A DNA stretch of 35,430 nucleotides from Bryobacteraceae bacterium (GCA_030041985.1 JASIAM010000150.1:1-35430); one strand, 5' to 3'; shown: positions 9,501 through 15,073, counted from the stretch's first letter. Numbers and translations: made by a program. Notes: generated by a model not told the origin, from the letters alone.

Positions 9501-9674
9501 GGCCGCATGGCCGGGCCACTGCGTAATGATTTGGACGTAATTATTGGCAACATCGGGATAGGCTTCAACCGGCAAATTGTGGAACGAAATGGCGCCCCAA
9601 AGCAGCAGTAACACGGCAGCCACCACCACAAGGAACCGGTTGTTCAACGCGGAATCGATTAATCCATGGATCAT
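6537..9674 (-). CDS. HME-family RND heavy-metal efflux transporter (CzcA/CusA-like)
   Basis: This is a full-length inner-membrane RND pump (1045 aa) of the heavy-metal-efflux type, normally the proton-driven part of a CzcCBA or CusCBA tripartite complex. Seen: the N-terminal helix (NNRFLVVVAAVLLLLWG), YPDVANNYVQI, two large periplasmic loops, and the helix-4 motif LDFGMVVEGAVVIVEN. Compared with the classical DFGxxxDG...E motif of CzcA, the first Asp and the last Glu are kept but the central Asp (Asp408 in CzcA) is Glu, a conservative change. No membrane-fusion or outer-membrane partner lies in the window, so it is an orphan pump subunit. The substrate metal cannot be told from sequence. Confidence 0.93.
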   Translation of the reverse strand: MIHGLIDSALNNRFLVVVAAVLLLLWGAISFHNLPVEAYPDVANNYVQIITQWPGHAAEEVEQQVTVPIETVTNGIPHLDHLRSFSVFGLSSVMLIFDDESANDWNRQKVLERLSQVDLPGGLQPQIGSDYSPVGQIYWYTLRSTNPQYDLMELKSLQDWILEKQFKSVPNVVDVVSFGGMTREYQVQVEPNKLIDYNLTIGQVEQQLANNNVNAGGSFLESGLQQINVRALGLVKDVDDIEKIVVKTQNGTPIRIRDIATVTQGPKIRLGRIGKAYLRDNGTIVDSSDVVEGIVLLRKGADSDSTLVGIHEKVQELNDHLLPPGVKIVPFLDRSNLLHYTTHTVLHNLAEGIILVAVILFLFLGNARGAFIVALTIPFSLLFASICLSLNHIPANLLSLGALDFGMVVEGAVVIVENIVRYLGRNHANETSLDRIRTASHEVQRPVFYSIGIIITAYLPIFTLQRVEGRLFKPMAWTVSFALLGSLIFSMLIAPVLTSFVFRRAVREWRNPLMVMMTVLYRKSLIQAIRFRWLTALVAVGALGLSAYLALSGIIGSEFLPHLDEGAIWARGTLAPSTGPTEGTRVMNRARIAFASFPEVTQVISQVGRPDDGTDIAGFFNTEYFIDLKPKEQWRPGFHQNKEALIAALDHEVEKIPGTLWNFSQPIADNMEEAVSGVKGQSAIKIYGDDLRKLEATGSKIVNVLRTVAGVSDLGLFRVIGQPNAEFSVDRDVAARYGINVSDVQDAVETAVGGKAVSEVLQGERRYDLVVRYQAPYRDTKEAIENIRILSPSGERVSLAQLCNVKVLDGASEIFREGGSRYVAIKYSVVGRDLGSTVEEAMRKVNQQVKLPEGYRIDWAGEYESQKRSSARLMVVVPITLLAICVILFTMFKSLKWVLLILANVAMAPIGGLLALLLTGTHFSVSSGVGFLALFGVSVQTGVIMLEYINQLRARGYDIRDAAIEGSVERLRPISMTMMVASLGLLPAALSRGIGSDSQRPFAIVIVGGLVAALLLGIYLLPTLYVWAAGPRDPLPAEAHAQEEV

Positions 9675-9761
9675 AAAGGGCGAAACTTGACCTCTGAGGA
9701 AGTACAGATTTCATGGTGAGGCTCCCTAACCTATACGCCAAGCCTTTGGGCGGCATGGCAT

Positions 9762-9787
9762 CCGAAAGATACATCCAGATCTTTCGG
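9762..9787. terminator. Stem-loop between the PIN and RND genes
   Basis: A perfect 9-bp inverted repeat (CCGAAAGAT and ATCTTTCGG) encloses an 8-nt loop. It sits downstream of the PIN gene and upstream of the RND gene, both on the minus strand. No T-run follows on either strand, so it could be a weak terminator or an mRNA end structure. Confidence 0.4.
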
Positions 9788-9899
9788 GTATTTTATGGCG
9801 TTGCCGGGGCGGATCACTCCGCGCGTTTGATCCTATCGAACCGCACATCGCACTCGTTTTGCCGGTTGATCGTGAATTCAGGGATCAGCCCGCATGCTC

Positions 9900-10277
9900 T
9901 CAAACGCGTATCAATCGGAGCTTCGGATCAAGCCTTTTCAGATCGAGTGGGTCGCTGGTGACCACCGCATACCCTGCGGCCTGGGCACAGATTACAACGT
10001 GCGCATCGGTGATATCCGTAGTGGAGGTTTGCCCTAGCAGCGCGCCAACGGCCTGAGCATGCGATCCATCCAGCGGGATTACCTCGGTCCTCTCAAATTG
10101 AATCATCCTCCAAAGGCGCACCTGCCTGGCGGGGTTGCGAAGGACTTGCGCGAGGGCCGTGGCGGGAATGATGATCCGGCCATTCTCCGACAGGGCGGTG
10201 TTGAGAATCAGAAGGACCCGGCGGCTGTTCCGTTCCATGGCAATCAGGCCGCCGGCGTCGAAAACGATTCCGTTCAC
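9900..10277 (-). CDS. PIN-domain ribonuclease toxin (VapC-like)
   Basis: This is a 125-aa PIN-domain protein, probably an RNase toxin. The acidic residues expected around the metal site are visible: Asp7 (IVFDAGG), Asp88/Asp91 (TTDITDAH) and Asp109/Asp112 (TSDPLD). The position usually held by Glu is Gln44 (LAQVLRNP), as I recall for some PIN subfamilies. It starts with GTG at 10277, overlapping the stop of the upstream antitoxin gene in a GTGA, which is classic toxin-antitoxin coupling. A 93% identical partial copy lies at 11324-11582. Confidence 0.85.
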   Translation of the reverse strand: MNGIVFDAGGLIAMERNSRRVLLILNTALSENGRIIIPATALAQVLRNPARQVRLWRMIQFERTEVIPLDGSHAQAVGALLGQTSTTDITDAHVVICAQAAGYAVVTSDPLDLKRLDPKLRLIRV

Positions 10278-10540
10278 GCGGCCTTTCGCGACTTGGCTCT
10301 ACGCTTGCGCGCCGAGAGCATCCTCCTCGCCCACGCGCGTTCCCTGGGTTTGGGCGGGCCGCCGGTGGCGTTCAGTGCTTCCTCGATCATGGCTCGGAAC
10401 TCAGCCGCATTCTCCAACGATTTTTGGACAGCCTGCTGAATGAAACCGGAGATGGTCGGGGATTCTTGAGCGGCGACGCGCTTGCGGATCTCCTCAAGTT
10501 GTCGGTCCGGCAAAGTGATCGTGATTTTTGTGGTCGCCAT
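10274..10540 (-). CDS. Ribbon-helix-helix (CopG-like) antitoxin
   Basis: This is the small DNA-binding antitoxin partner of the PIN toxin. From ATG 10540 it is 88 aa; the frame opens at 10579 but MATTKITITLPDRQ is the normal beginning of such proteins. The N-terminal beta strand plus two helices (KITITLPDRQLEEI, then SGFIQQAVQKSL) match the MetJ/Arc/CopG fold, and the tail is very basic (RRMLSARKRRAKSRK). It probably represses its own operon through the 100-bp region shared with the divergent BrnT gene. Confidence 0.8.
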   Translation of the reverse strand: MATTKITITLPDRQLEEIRKRVAAQESPTISGFIQQAVQKSLENAAEFRAMIEEALNATGGPPKPRERAWARRMLSARKRRAKSRKAA

Positions 10541-10640
10541 ACCGCTCACCATACCACAATCCGTTGCCCGGCGAGCCACGCACGCAGGCGAATGCCCTGC
10601 GCTCCCGCTGCACTATTGGGAACCCGTAGTACAATGAAAT

Positions 10641-10919
10641 TTGCGGTTCGAATGGCACGAGGCTAAGGCCGCGGCCAACCTGCGAAACCACGGCGTGAGC
10701 TTCGAGTTAGCATCCACCGTTTTTCAGGATCCATTCGCCATCGAGCGAGTGGATGATCGTGAGGATTATGGAGAGGACCGCTTCGTAATCATCGGCATGG
10801 CGGAGGGTAAGGTTGTGCTGTTCGTGGCCTATACGGAGCGCGAGGAACGCATCCGAATCATTTCAGCGCGGAGGGCGCTGCAAATTGAGCAAGACGACTA
10901 CTTCCAGCAAAACGCCTAG
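10641..10919 (+). CDS. brnT: BrnT-family toxin
   Basis: This 92-aa protein matches the BrnT (DUF497) RNase toxin family: FEWHEAKAAANLRNHGVSF at the N-terminus, the VF.DP segment, and the conserved C-terminal IRIISARRA block. The start is a TTG at 10641: the preceding in-frame triplets contain a stop, and the nearby ATG at 10634 is in a frame that ends after ten codons. It is followed after 4 bp by an XRE-type antitoxin instead of the usual ribbon-helix-helix BrnA. A decayed second copy of the last third lies at 13004-13110. Confidence 0.85.
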   Translation: MRFEWHEAKAAANLRNHGVSFELASTVFQDPFAIERVDDREDYGEDRFVIIGMAEGKVVLFVAYTEREERIRIISARRALQIEQDDYFQQNA

Positions 10920-10923
10920 ACCG

Positions 10924-11202
10924 ATGACACCTGAGGCCATCGAGGCGGCTGCGCGGGCTGATCGCGACGCCCGGCCTCTCACGGGATCGGACCTTAAGCG
11001 AATGAAACGCACGCCGCAGGTAAAAGTCATCCGCCGTGCGCTGGAACTCACCCAGGAGGAGTTTGCGGCCCGGTACCACATTCCATTGGGAACCCTGCGC
11101 GATTGGGAGCAGGGTCGCGCGGAACCGGACCAACCTACGCGGGCGTACCTGATGGTGATTGCGAGAGACCCTGATCATGTGAATCGCGTCCTGAATCGGT
11201 GA
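10924..11202 (+). CDS. XRE-family helix-turn-helix antitoxin of BrnT
   Basis: This 92-aa DNA-binding protein has a helix-turn-helix at about residues 40-62 (LELTQEEFAARYHIPLGTLR, then DWEQGR). The Asp-Ala-Arg-Pro-Leu segment near residue 17 and the C-terminal YLMVIARDPDHV are typical of antitoxins paired with BrnT or HigB toxins. ATG 10924 is chosen because it lies 4 bp after the brnT stop; the longer frame upstream is brnT sequence. It is expected to neutralise the toxin and repress the operon. A degraded copy lies at 13111-13222. Confidence 0.82.
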   Translation: MTPEAIEAAARADRDARPLTGSDLKRMKRTPQVKVIRRALELTQEEFAARYHIPLGTLRDWEQGRAEPDQPTRAYLMVIARDPDHVNRVLNR

Positions 11203-11230
11203 TGTGGCAGGAGGGGTCGACTGCTTAGTC

Positions 11231-11318
11231 AATCTCGGTTATCACGTCCACGTATTGCAATCCCGCTTTTTTCCCGGTGTGGCATAGAAGGTCAGCAGAT
11301 GTTGGTTGTCGACGGTCT
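11231..11318 (-). pseudogene. Fragment of a VWFA gene (3' part)
   Basis: About 88 bp resemble the C-terminal coding region of the VWFA gene at 13358-13446, by eye roughly four fifths identical. Read on the minus strand, DNQHLLTFYATPGKK is recognisable against DNQYLLTFYPTPGKK of the intact gene. A one-base loss near the lysine codons breaks the frame. It lies about 30 bp after the intact BrnT-XRE pair, the same order as the decayed pair and intact VWFA gene near 13 kb. Confidence 0.75.
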
Positions 11319-11323
11319 TTTAG

Positions 11324-11582
11324 ACGGGTATCAATCGGGGCTTCGGATCCAGCCTTTTCAGATCGAGCGGGCCGCTGGTGACTACCGCATACCCTGCGAT
11401 CCGGGCGCAGATTACAACGTGCGCATCGGTGATATCTGTAGTGGAGGTTTGCCCTAGCAGCGCGCCAACGGCCTGGGCATGCGATCCATCCAGTGGGATT
11501 ACCTCGGTTTTCTCAAATTGAATCATTCTCCAAAGGCGCACCTGCCTAACGGGGTTGCGAAGGACTTGCGCGAGGGCCGTGG
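11324..11582 (-). pseudogene. 5'-truncated copy of the PIN toxin gene
   Basis: The sequence aligns without gaps to 9904-10162 at a constant offset of 1420, with about 17 differences in 252 bp (near 93%), mostly transitions. It covers residues from Thr40 to the end. The first 39 residues, including catalytic Asp7, are gone and replaced by a thiS fragment. The late Asp109 is Gly, and there are two changes to Pro near the C-terminus. The frame stays open into the neighbouring fragment, but the product would lack an active site. No RHH antitoxin gene is attached. Confidence 0.88.
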
Positions 11583-11675
11583 AACTTGACCGGCGCATTT
11601 TGAAGCAGCCCTTGTGGGCGGAAACAGTGCTCCGCACGGGGGCGGAGATCGAAATCGTGCAGTTCGTGGGCGGGG
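11575..11675 (+). pseudogene. Fragment of a thiS gene (3' half)
   Basis: The sequence corresponds to thiS positions 6426-6526 at a constant offset, about 88% identical. It encodes ELDRRILKQPLWAETVL and on to FVGGD in place of FVGGG, so the essential Gly-Gly end is lost and the stop is replaced. Of eleven codon changes before the final Gly, ten are silent third-position changes. The fragment joins the PIN fragment through GGCCGTGG (11575-11582), which is present in both parents. Confidence 0.85.
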
Positions 11676-11748
11676 ATTGGCCGACGCAGGAAACCAGTGT
11701 CCGAATACGCAAATGGTCACTTATCGCAGCCGGACCGCACCCGCCGAG

Positions 11749-12618
11749 CTATTGCAGCTCTATTGCAACTTGTTTCCCCCGTTTGGTGACCCGCTCACGA
11801 TTCGCCAAGAGCCGTAGCACCAGCAGCATCGGTACCGCAGCCACTAAAAAGAACACAAAACCACCATTGCGGTGGAGCCTGCCTACCCAGAAACCACTGT
11901 CTACGTAAACGCCGAGCCATGAGATAGTCAAAATGCGAACTGCATTTTTGAAGATACCAATCGGGACGGCAAGCAAAACAAAGAAGCCTCTGAGCCAATT
12001 TGAGCGAAGGAAAAGGTAAGCGGCCAGAAGACTGGTGACCAACAGCGAGAGCGTTGAGCGGATGCCGCTGCACTCTTCGGCCACTTCGATGGTGACGCCG
12101 GGCAAGACAAATCGAAATCCGCCTTCCCTGATGGCGGGGATCCGTGCCAACTTGAACAATACAGCGGTAGTATCCGCGGATCCCCTTTGCAAGAACGTAA
12201 CCACGTGATTCAGGACTTCACCCGGGATCGGAATCATCAGGAAAAGAAGACCCAGTGGGAATAGGGCGCCTCGTGCGGCCGACGCACCATAGCAACATAC
12301 AAAGCCTCCTACCCAGGCAACGATGCCGCCGCATATGCCGGCAGAAAGAGAATATTCAGAGTTGAGACGCGATGAAATTCCAACGAAGAGGAGCAGACCC
12401 GCCAGGACTAAGATCAGACCAGTGGCCGGCGCGTACCGCACGTTTGCGAAAATCGTTTTTCGGTTAAGCCATAACAGACCAAGACTAATAAATGGGACCG
12501 CGAGGATCGAAGTGTAACGGGCATCGTCGAGAGCAAGCCTAACCAGTAGTTTCGAAGGCGCACTGAACACACTAAGAACAGCCACAGAAAAACACAGAAA
12601 GAAGACACTCCGGCGCAC
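11749..12618 (-). CDS. Exosortase (EpsH/Xrt family)
   Basis: This is a multispanning membrane transpeptidase-like protease (289 aa) that processes proteins with a C-terminal PEP-CTERM tail. The three catalytic residues are seen in order: Cys183 in AEECSGIRS, Arg228 in IGIFKNAVRI, and His249 in GRLHRNGGF, each next to a membrane segment. About eight hydrophobic helices are visible. The start is a GTG at 12618, since the frame reads back to a stop at 12643 with no ATG. It begins 24 nt after a 68-aa PEP-CTERM gene, so the two are likely one transcript. No polysaccharide genes flank it. Base composition looks lower in GC than its neighbours, hinting at transfer. Confidence 0.92.
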   Translation of the reverse strand: MRRSVFFLCFSVAVLSVFSAPSKLLVRLALDDARYTSILAVPFISLGLLWLNRKTIFANVRYAPATGLILVLAGLLLFVGISSRLNSEYSLSAGICGGIVAWVGGFVCCYGASAARGALFPLGLLFLMIPIPGEVLNHVVTFLQRGSADTTAVLFKLARIPAIREGGFRFVLPGVTIEVAEECSGIRSTLSLLVTSLLAAYLFLRSNWLRGFFVLLAVPIGIFKNAVRILTISWLGVYVDSGFWVGRLHRNGGFVFFLVAAVPMLLVLRLLANRERVTKRGKQVAIELQ

Positions 12619-12642
12619 GCCAATGACACTGCTTAAAGATTG

Positions 12643-12849
12643 TTACTTGCTCTGGTTCGAGTGTTTTTTACGGTACAAGAGGCAAGCCCCGAACACGCCC
12701 ATGACGCCAACAAGGAGTTCCGGAACCGAACTGGGTTCGGGCACCCTGCAAATCGCGGTCGCGCATGGTACTGCCGTCGCTGTGGGCGTTTGTGAGTATG
12801 CAAGAAACGCAAGGCCGAAAGTGAGCAGAACACTGGAAAGCCTGATCAT
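12643..12849 (-). CDS. Small PEP-CTERM protein, candidate dedicated exosortase substrate
   Basis: This is a 68-aa protein with three parts: a signal-peptide-like start (IRLSSVLLTFGLAFLAY), a very short middle with two cysteines (Cys29, Cys34), and a C-terminal sorting signal made of VPEPS (36-40), a hydrophobic span (about 43-59) and a basic end (RKKH). This is the textbook PEP-CTERM layout, yet only some ten residues lie between the probable signal cleavage and the PEP motif. It is directly upstream of the exosortase on the same strand, so it is most likely its cognate substrate. The function of the tiny mature peptide is unknown. Confidence 0.82.
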   Translation of the reverse strand: MIRLSSVLLTFGLAFLAYSQTPTATAVPCATAICRVPEPSSVPELLVGVMGVFGACLLYRKKHSNQSK

Positions 12850-12858
12850 GATGTGCCG

Positions 12859-12887
12859 ATACTACTGTAAGGGAAACAGGATTGCAA
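12859..12887 (-). promoter_or_regulatory. Predicted promoter of the PEP-CTERM/exosortase operon
   Basis: On the minus strand TTGCAA (12887-12882) precedes TAGTAT (12864-12859) by 17 bp. The predicted start lies within a few bases of the ATG at 12849, and no Shine-Dalgarno sequence is seen, so the transcript may be leaderless. The -35 sits inside the palindrome at 12879-12890. Confidence 0.35.
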
Positions 12888-12890
12888 TCC
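12879..12890. promoter_or_regulatory. Perfect 12-bp palindrome, possible operator
   Basis: GGATTGCAATCC is its own reverse complement. It covers the predicted -35 of the exosortase operon, the position expected for a repressor or activator site. No specific regulator is recognised. Confidence 0.35.
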
Positions 12891-13003
12891 CAATGGCGAA
12901 AATTGAATCTACTAGTACTCCTTCTCCGCCGGATTGCCTGGATAGGGTCGGAACCGGTACCGCCCGGCGGCGATACGGCACGAGAGGTGCCGCCGGCAAT
13001 ATT

Positions 13004-13110
13004 GCGCTGTTCGTGGCCTACACGGAGCGCGAGGAACGTGTCCGAATCATTTCGGCGCGGAGGGCACTGCAAAATGAGCAAGACGACTGCTTTCAGCAAA
13101 ACGCCTGGAC
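13004..13110 (+). pseudogene. Relic of a second brnT gene (last third)
   Basis: About 107 bp match brnT positions 10812-10918 at roughly 92% identity, covering residues 58 to 92. The former stop codon is changed (TAG to TGG), so the frame reads through into the antitoxin relic. The 5' two thirds of the gene are absent; the sequence before 13000 is unrelated to the intact copy. Confidence 0.85.
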
Positions 13111-13222
13111 CGATGCGCGGTTGGGAGCAGGGTCGCGCGGAACCGCACCATCCTACGCGGACTTGATGCCGATTGCAGGGGAACCCGAGCCATGCGAATC
13201 GAGTCCTGAATCGGTGATGCGG
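13111..13222 (+). pseudogene. Relic of a second XRE antitoxin gene
   Basis: Right after the brnT relic the sequence jumps from the antitoxin start codon region to the part encoding DWEQGR, an internal deletion of about 170 bp relative to 10928-11096. It then follows the intact gene to its end at lower identity (about 80%, with small gaps). The helix-turn-helix is gone, so no working antitoxin can be made. Confidence 0.8.
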
Positions 13223-13225
13223 CCG

Positions 13226-13297
13226 GTTACAAAGAAGAGACTGCTCGCAACCCTTGGGACCTAGGCAGGTTGGCGAGCAGTCCGCCAGTTTTGTAAC
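13226..13297 (-). terminator. Strong stem-loop terminator of the VWFA gene
   Basis: An inner stem (13239-13252 with 13268-13282, 14 pairs with one bulged base) and an outer stem (13226-13233 with 13290-13297, 8 perfect pairs) lie just after the VWFA stop. On the minus strand the inner stem is followed by a pyrimidine-rich TCTTCTTTG, fitting an intrinsic terminator. Confidence 0.65.
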
Positions 13298-13303
13298 AAC
13301 GGC

Positions 13304-14239
13304 TCATTTAGCAGCAGGCACCCAAACGGCGTCCGGGGTTGACAGGTCTACACCGGCAACTTCGGTTGTCACATCCACGAATTGCAGTCCCGCCTTTTTC
13401 CCGGGTGTGGGGTAGAAGGTGAGCAGGTATTGGTTATCGAGTACCTTCTGGAAATTATCCAAGTAAGGCGCGAAACTTACCGGCTCCGGCCAGCCCATAT
13501 AGAAGGACTCGCCTCCAGTCGCCTCGGCCAGCTTTGCGAGTCCGTTTTGGCCGTTGGTAGCCGCCCAGAAATTACGCCCCCAATGTCCGACACCGGGAAA
13601 ATAGAGGGAGTGTACGAGCGTCCCCGTGCGCTGCGCGACTGAGGCCGCAGTATCGACGTCGGGGTTCAGCAGGGCATTGTGCGCACGGTGAGCACGGTCA
13701 ATCCCGTCGGTCACCAGGAGAACCTCGCGGCGGTTGGGCGTGTCCGGCCAGCGATTCATCAGATCCACTACGGAAAGGTAAGGGCTGCCGAAAGCACCGG
13801 CATAGCCGAGAGGCAGCCGCAGCGCCTTTGCCGCGGCGGCATGGTCTGTGGTGAAGTTCTGGAGGATCTCCACGCTGGCGTTCCTCGCATAGCCGACCGC
13901 GATGGCGGTAGTTGCCGGTTGCGCCTCGATGAATTTGCGCAGATCGGAGAGCTGGTTGCCCAACGTAGACACCGACGAATCGTCAATCAGGATGAAAAGC
14001 TCGAGGCCGGCGCGATCCCCAGTAGCGGGAACCCATTCGGTTACCTGTAGCCGGTCCTTCCCTTTTTTGACGATGACGTCTTCTTGTTTAATCTCAGGGG
14101 CGCGTTTGCCATTTTCGACGTTGGCGGTCACAACCATTTTCACAGGGACATTGGAATCGGTAGTGCCGGCGGTTGCGGCGCCCAGAGTGGCGATGCCAAA
14201 GATCGCCGCGGCGGTGAGAGTTGCGATAGAGCGAAACAT
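13304..14239 (-). CDS. Secreted VWFA-domain protein
   Basis: This is a 311-aa secreted protein from ATG 14239, chosen because MFRSIATLTAAAIFGIATLG is a clear signal peptide and an AAAGGA-type ribosome site precedes it; an upstream in-frame ATG exists at 14284. A von Willebrand factor A domain is seen with the MIDAS motif DSSVS (Asp87, Ser89, Ser91) and VLLVTDGIDR further on. It resembles the VWFA-related proteins common in Acidobacteria, whose role is unknown; adhesion or extracytoplasmic protein binding is likely. A piece of a similar gene lies at 11231-11318. Confidence 0.85.
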   Translation of the reverse strand: MFRSIATLTAAAIFGIATLGAATAGTTDSNVPVKMVVTANVENGKRAPEIKQEDVIVKKGKDRLQVTEWVPATGDRAGLELFILIDDSSVSTLGNQLSDLRKFIEAQPATTAIAVGYARNASVEILQNFTTDHAAAAKALRLPLGYAGAFGSPYLSVVDLMNRWPDTPNRREVLLVTDGIDRAHRAHNALLNPDVDTAASVAQRTGTLVHSLYFPGVGHWGRNFWAATNGQNGLAKLAEATGGESFYMGWPEPVSFAPYLDNFQKVLDNQYLLTFYPTPGKKAGLQFVDVTTEVAGVDLSTPDAVWVPAAK

Positions 14240-14436
14240 TTTTTCGACTTCCTTTCGCGCATGAGAGGGCAATCGCTTCTCCAAAGGCTTTCGAAAGAAT
14301 CGGACAGAGACGCCGGCGTGTTTTCAGCGGATTAGCAAGAGGTGCGTGTCGCCGCAAATGGCGGCCGGCAGCGGCGCGTCGAAAGCCTACGACAGGGAAA
14401 CCGAGAGACTGGCTGCAGGGGCAGTCTATGGCCCTT

Positions 14437-14724
14437 TCACGGCTTTCGCATCTTCCGGTAGGCTGAGGGCCTTGGGCGAACACGGAACACATGAATGTAG
14501 TGGCGGTGTGAATTAACGGTGTAGAGGATACGATAGCGCTCGTTACCGAAGCGCACCCGATAGGCGTTGGCGTAAGCCTTCAGTTTGACGCTGTCCGGCG
14601 GGATCGGATTATCGAGCAAGGCCTCGATTGTTTCCTTGGCCTCGGTGGCGAGGCCTTCTGGCAAACGGGAAATTTCGCGGTCGGCGCCTTTGCCGATTCC
14701 GTAGGTCCACTCAGAGCCATCCAT
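14437..14724 (-). CDS. RelE/ParE-superfamily toxin
   Basis: This is a 95-aa protein of the RelE-like fold. Family features seen: an N-terminal strand, helices rich in Glu and Leu (LATEAKETIEALL), VKLKAYANAYRVRFGNERYRILY, and a C-terminal RPRPSAYRK. Such proteins are ribosome-dependent mRNA interferases or gyrase poisons; which of these applies is not clear. It starts inside the end of the upstream gene (14-bp overlap), as is usual for toxin-antitoxin pairs with the antitoxin first. Confidence 0.75.
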   Translation of the reverse strand: MDGSEWTYGIGKGADREISRLPEGLATEAKETIEALLDNPIPPDSVKLKAYANAYRVRFGNERYRILYTVNSHRHYIHVFRVRPRPSAYRKMRKP

Positions 14725-15073
14725 GCTTGCGTAGAAACTCTTCCCTAGTCAAAACCGGCTCGTTTCTGCGCTGGTGCAGTACGCGGATATCGTCGGCGTC
14801 CTCCGCATGCGTGTCTTCGAGCGATTCTTCCGGCTCTCGCCGGCTCTTCATCTGCTGCACGACCTGACGCCGCGCGCGGTCCGGCGTATTGGCGGTAGCC
14901 CGGACACTCGGCTCCTCCGCCACGAGGCTCAGGAAACTGCCATCGTCCTGGCGAACGGTGACGGTCAGGAATTCCTGTTTCGTGGCTTTATCGCGCCAAG
15001 TACGCAGGGGGTAGAGATCGGCGGTACGGTTGGAGCGCGGCCGCGTTGACCTCGATTTCTGTTTCGTAGGCAT
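14711..15073 (-). CDS. Putative antitoxin of the RelE-like toxin
   Basis: This is a 120-aa hydrophilic protein without a recognised DNA-binding motif. The N-terminal 20 residues are very basic (KQKSRSTRPRSNR), the middle is beta-rich (FLTVTVRQDDGSFLSLV), and the C-terminus is acidic then helical (EDADDIRVLHQRR, then TREEFLRKHGWL). It has a GAGG ribosome site 5-6 nt before the ATG and overlaps the toxin by 14 bp, which is the main reason for the call. An unrelated small protein cannot be excluded. Confidence 0.55.
   Translation of the reverse strand: MPTKQKSRSTRPRSNRTADLYPLRTWRDKATKQEFLTVTVRQDDGSFLSLVAEEPSVRATANTPDRARRQVVQQMKSRREPEESLEDTHAEDADDIRVLHQRRNEPVLTREEFLRKHGWL

Noticed and set aside
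11203-11748. An insertion sequence or transposon as the cause of the patchwork
   Set aside because: No transposase, terminal inverted repeats or target-site duplication was found by eye. The fragments are better explained by copying and joining of neighbouring genes.
11555-11908. A 117-codon plus-strand frame containing the thiS fragment
   Set aside because: It begins in antisense PIN sequence, passes through the thiS fragment and continues antisense to the exosortase; it has lost the Gly-Gly end. Treated as a chimeric relic, not a gene.
12623-13264. A 213-codon plus-strand frame
   Set aside because: It runs antisense over the PEP-CTERM gene and then through the BrnT-XRE relic. No signal or domain of its own.
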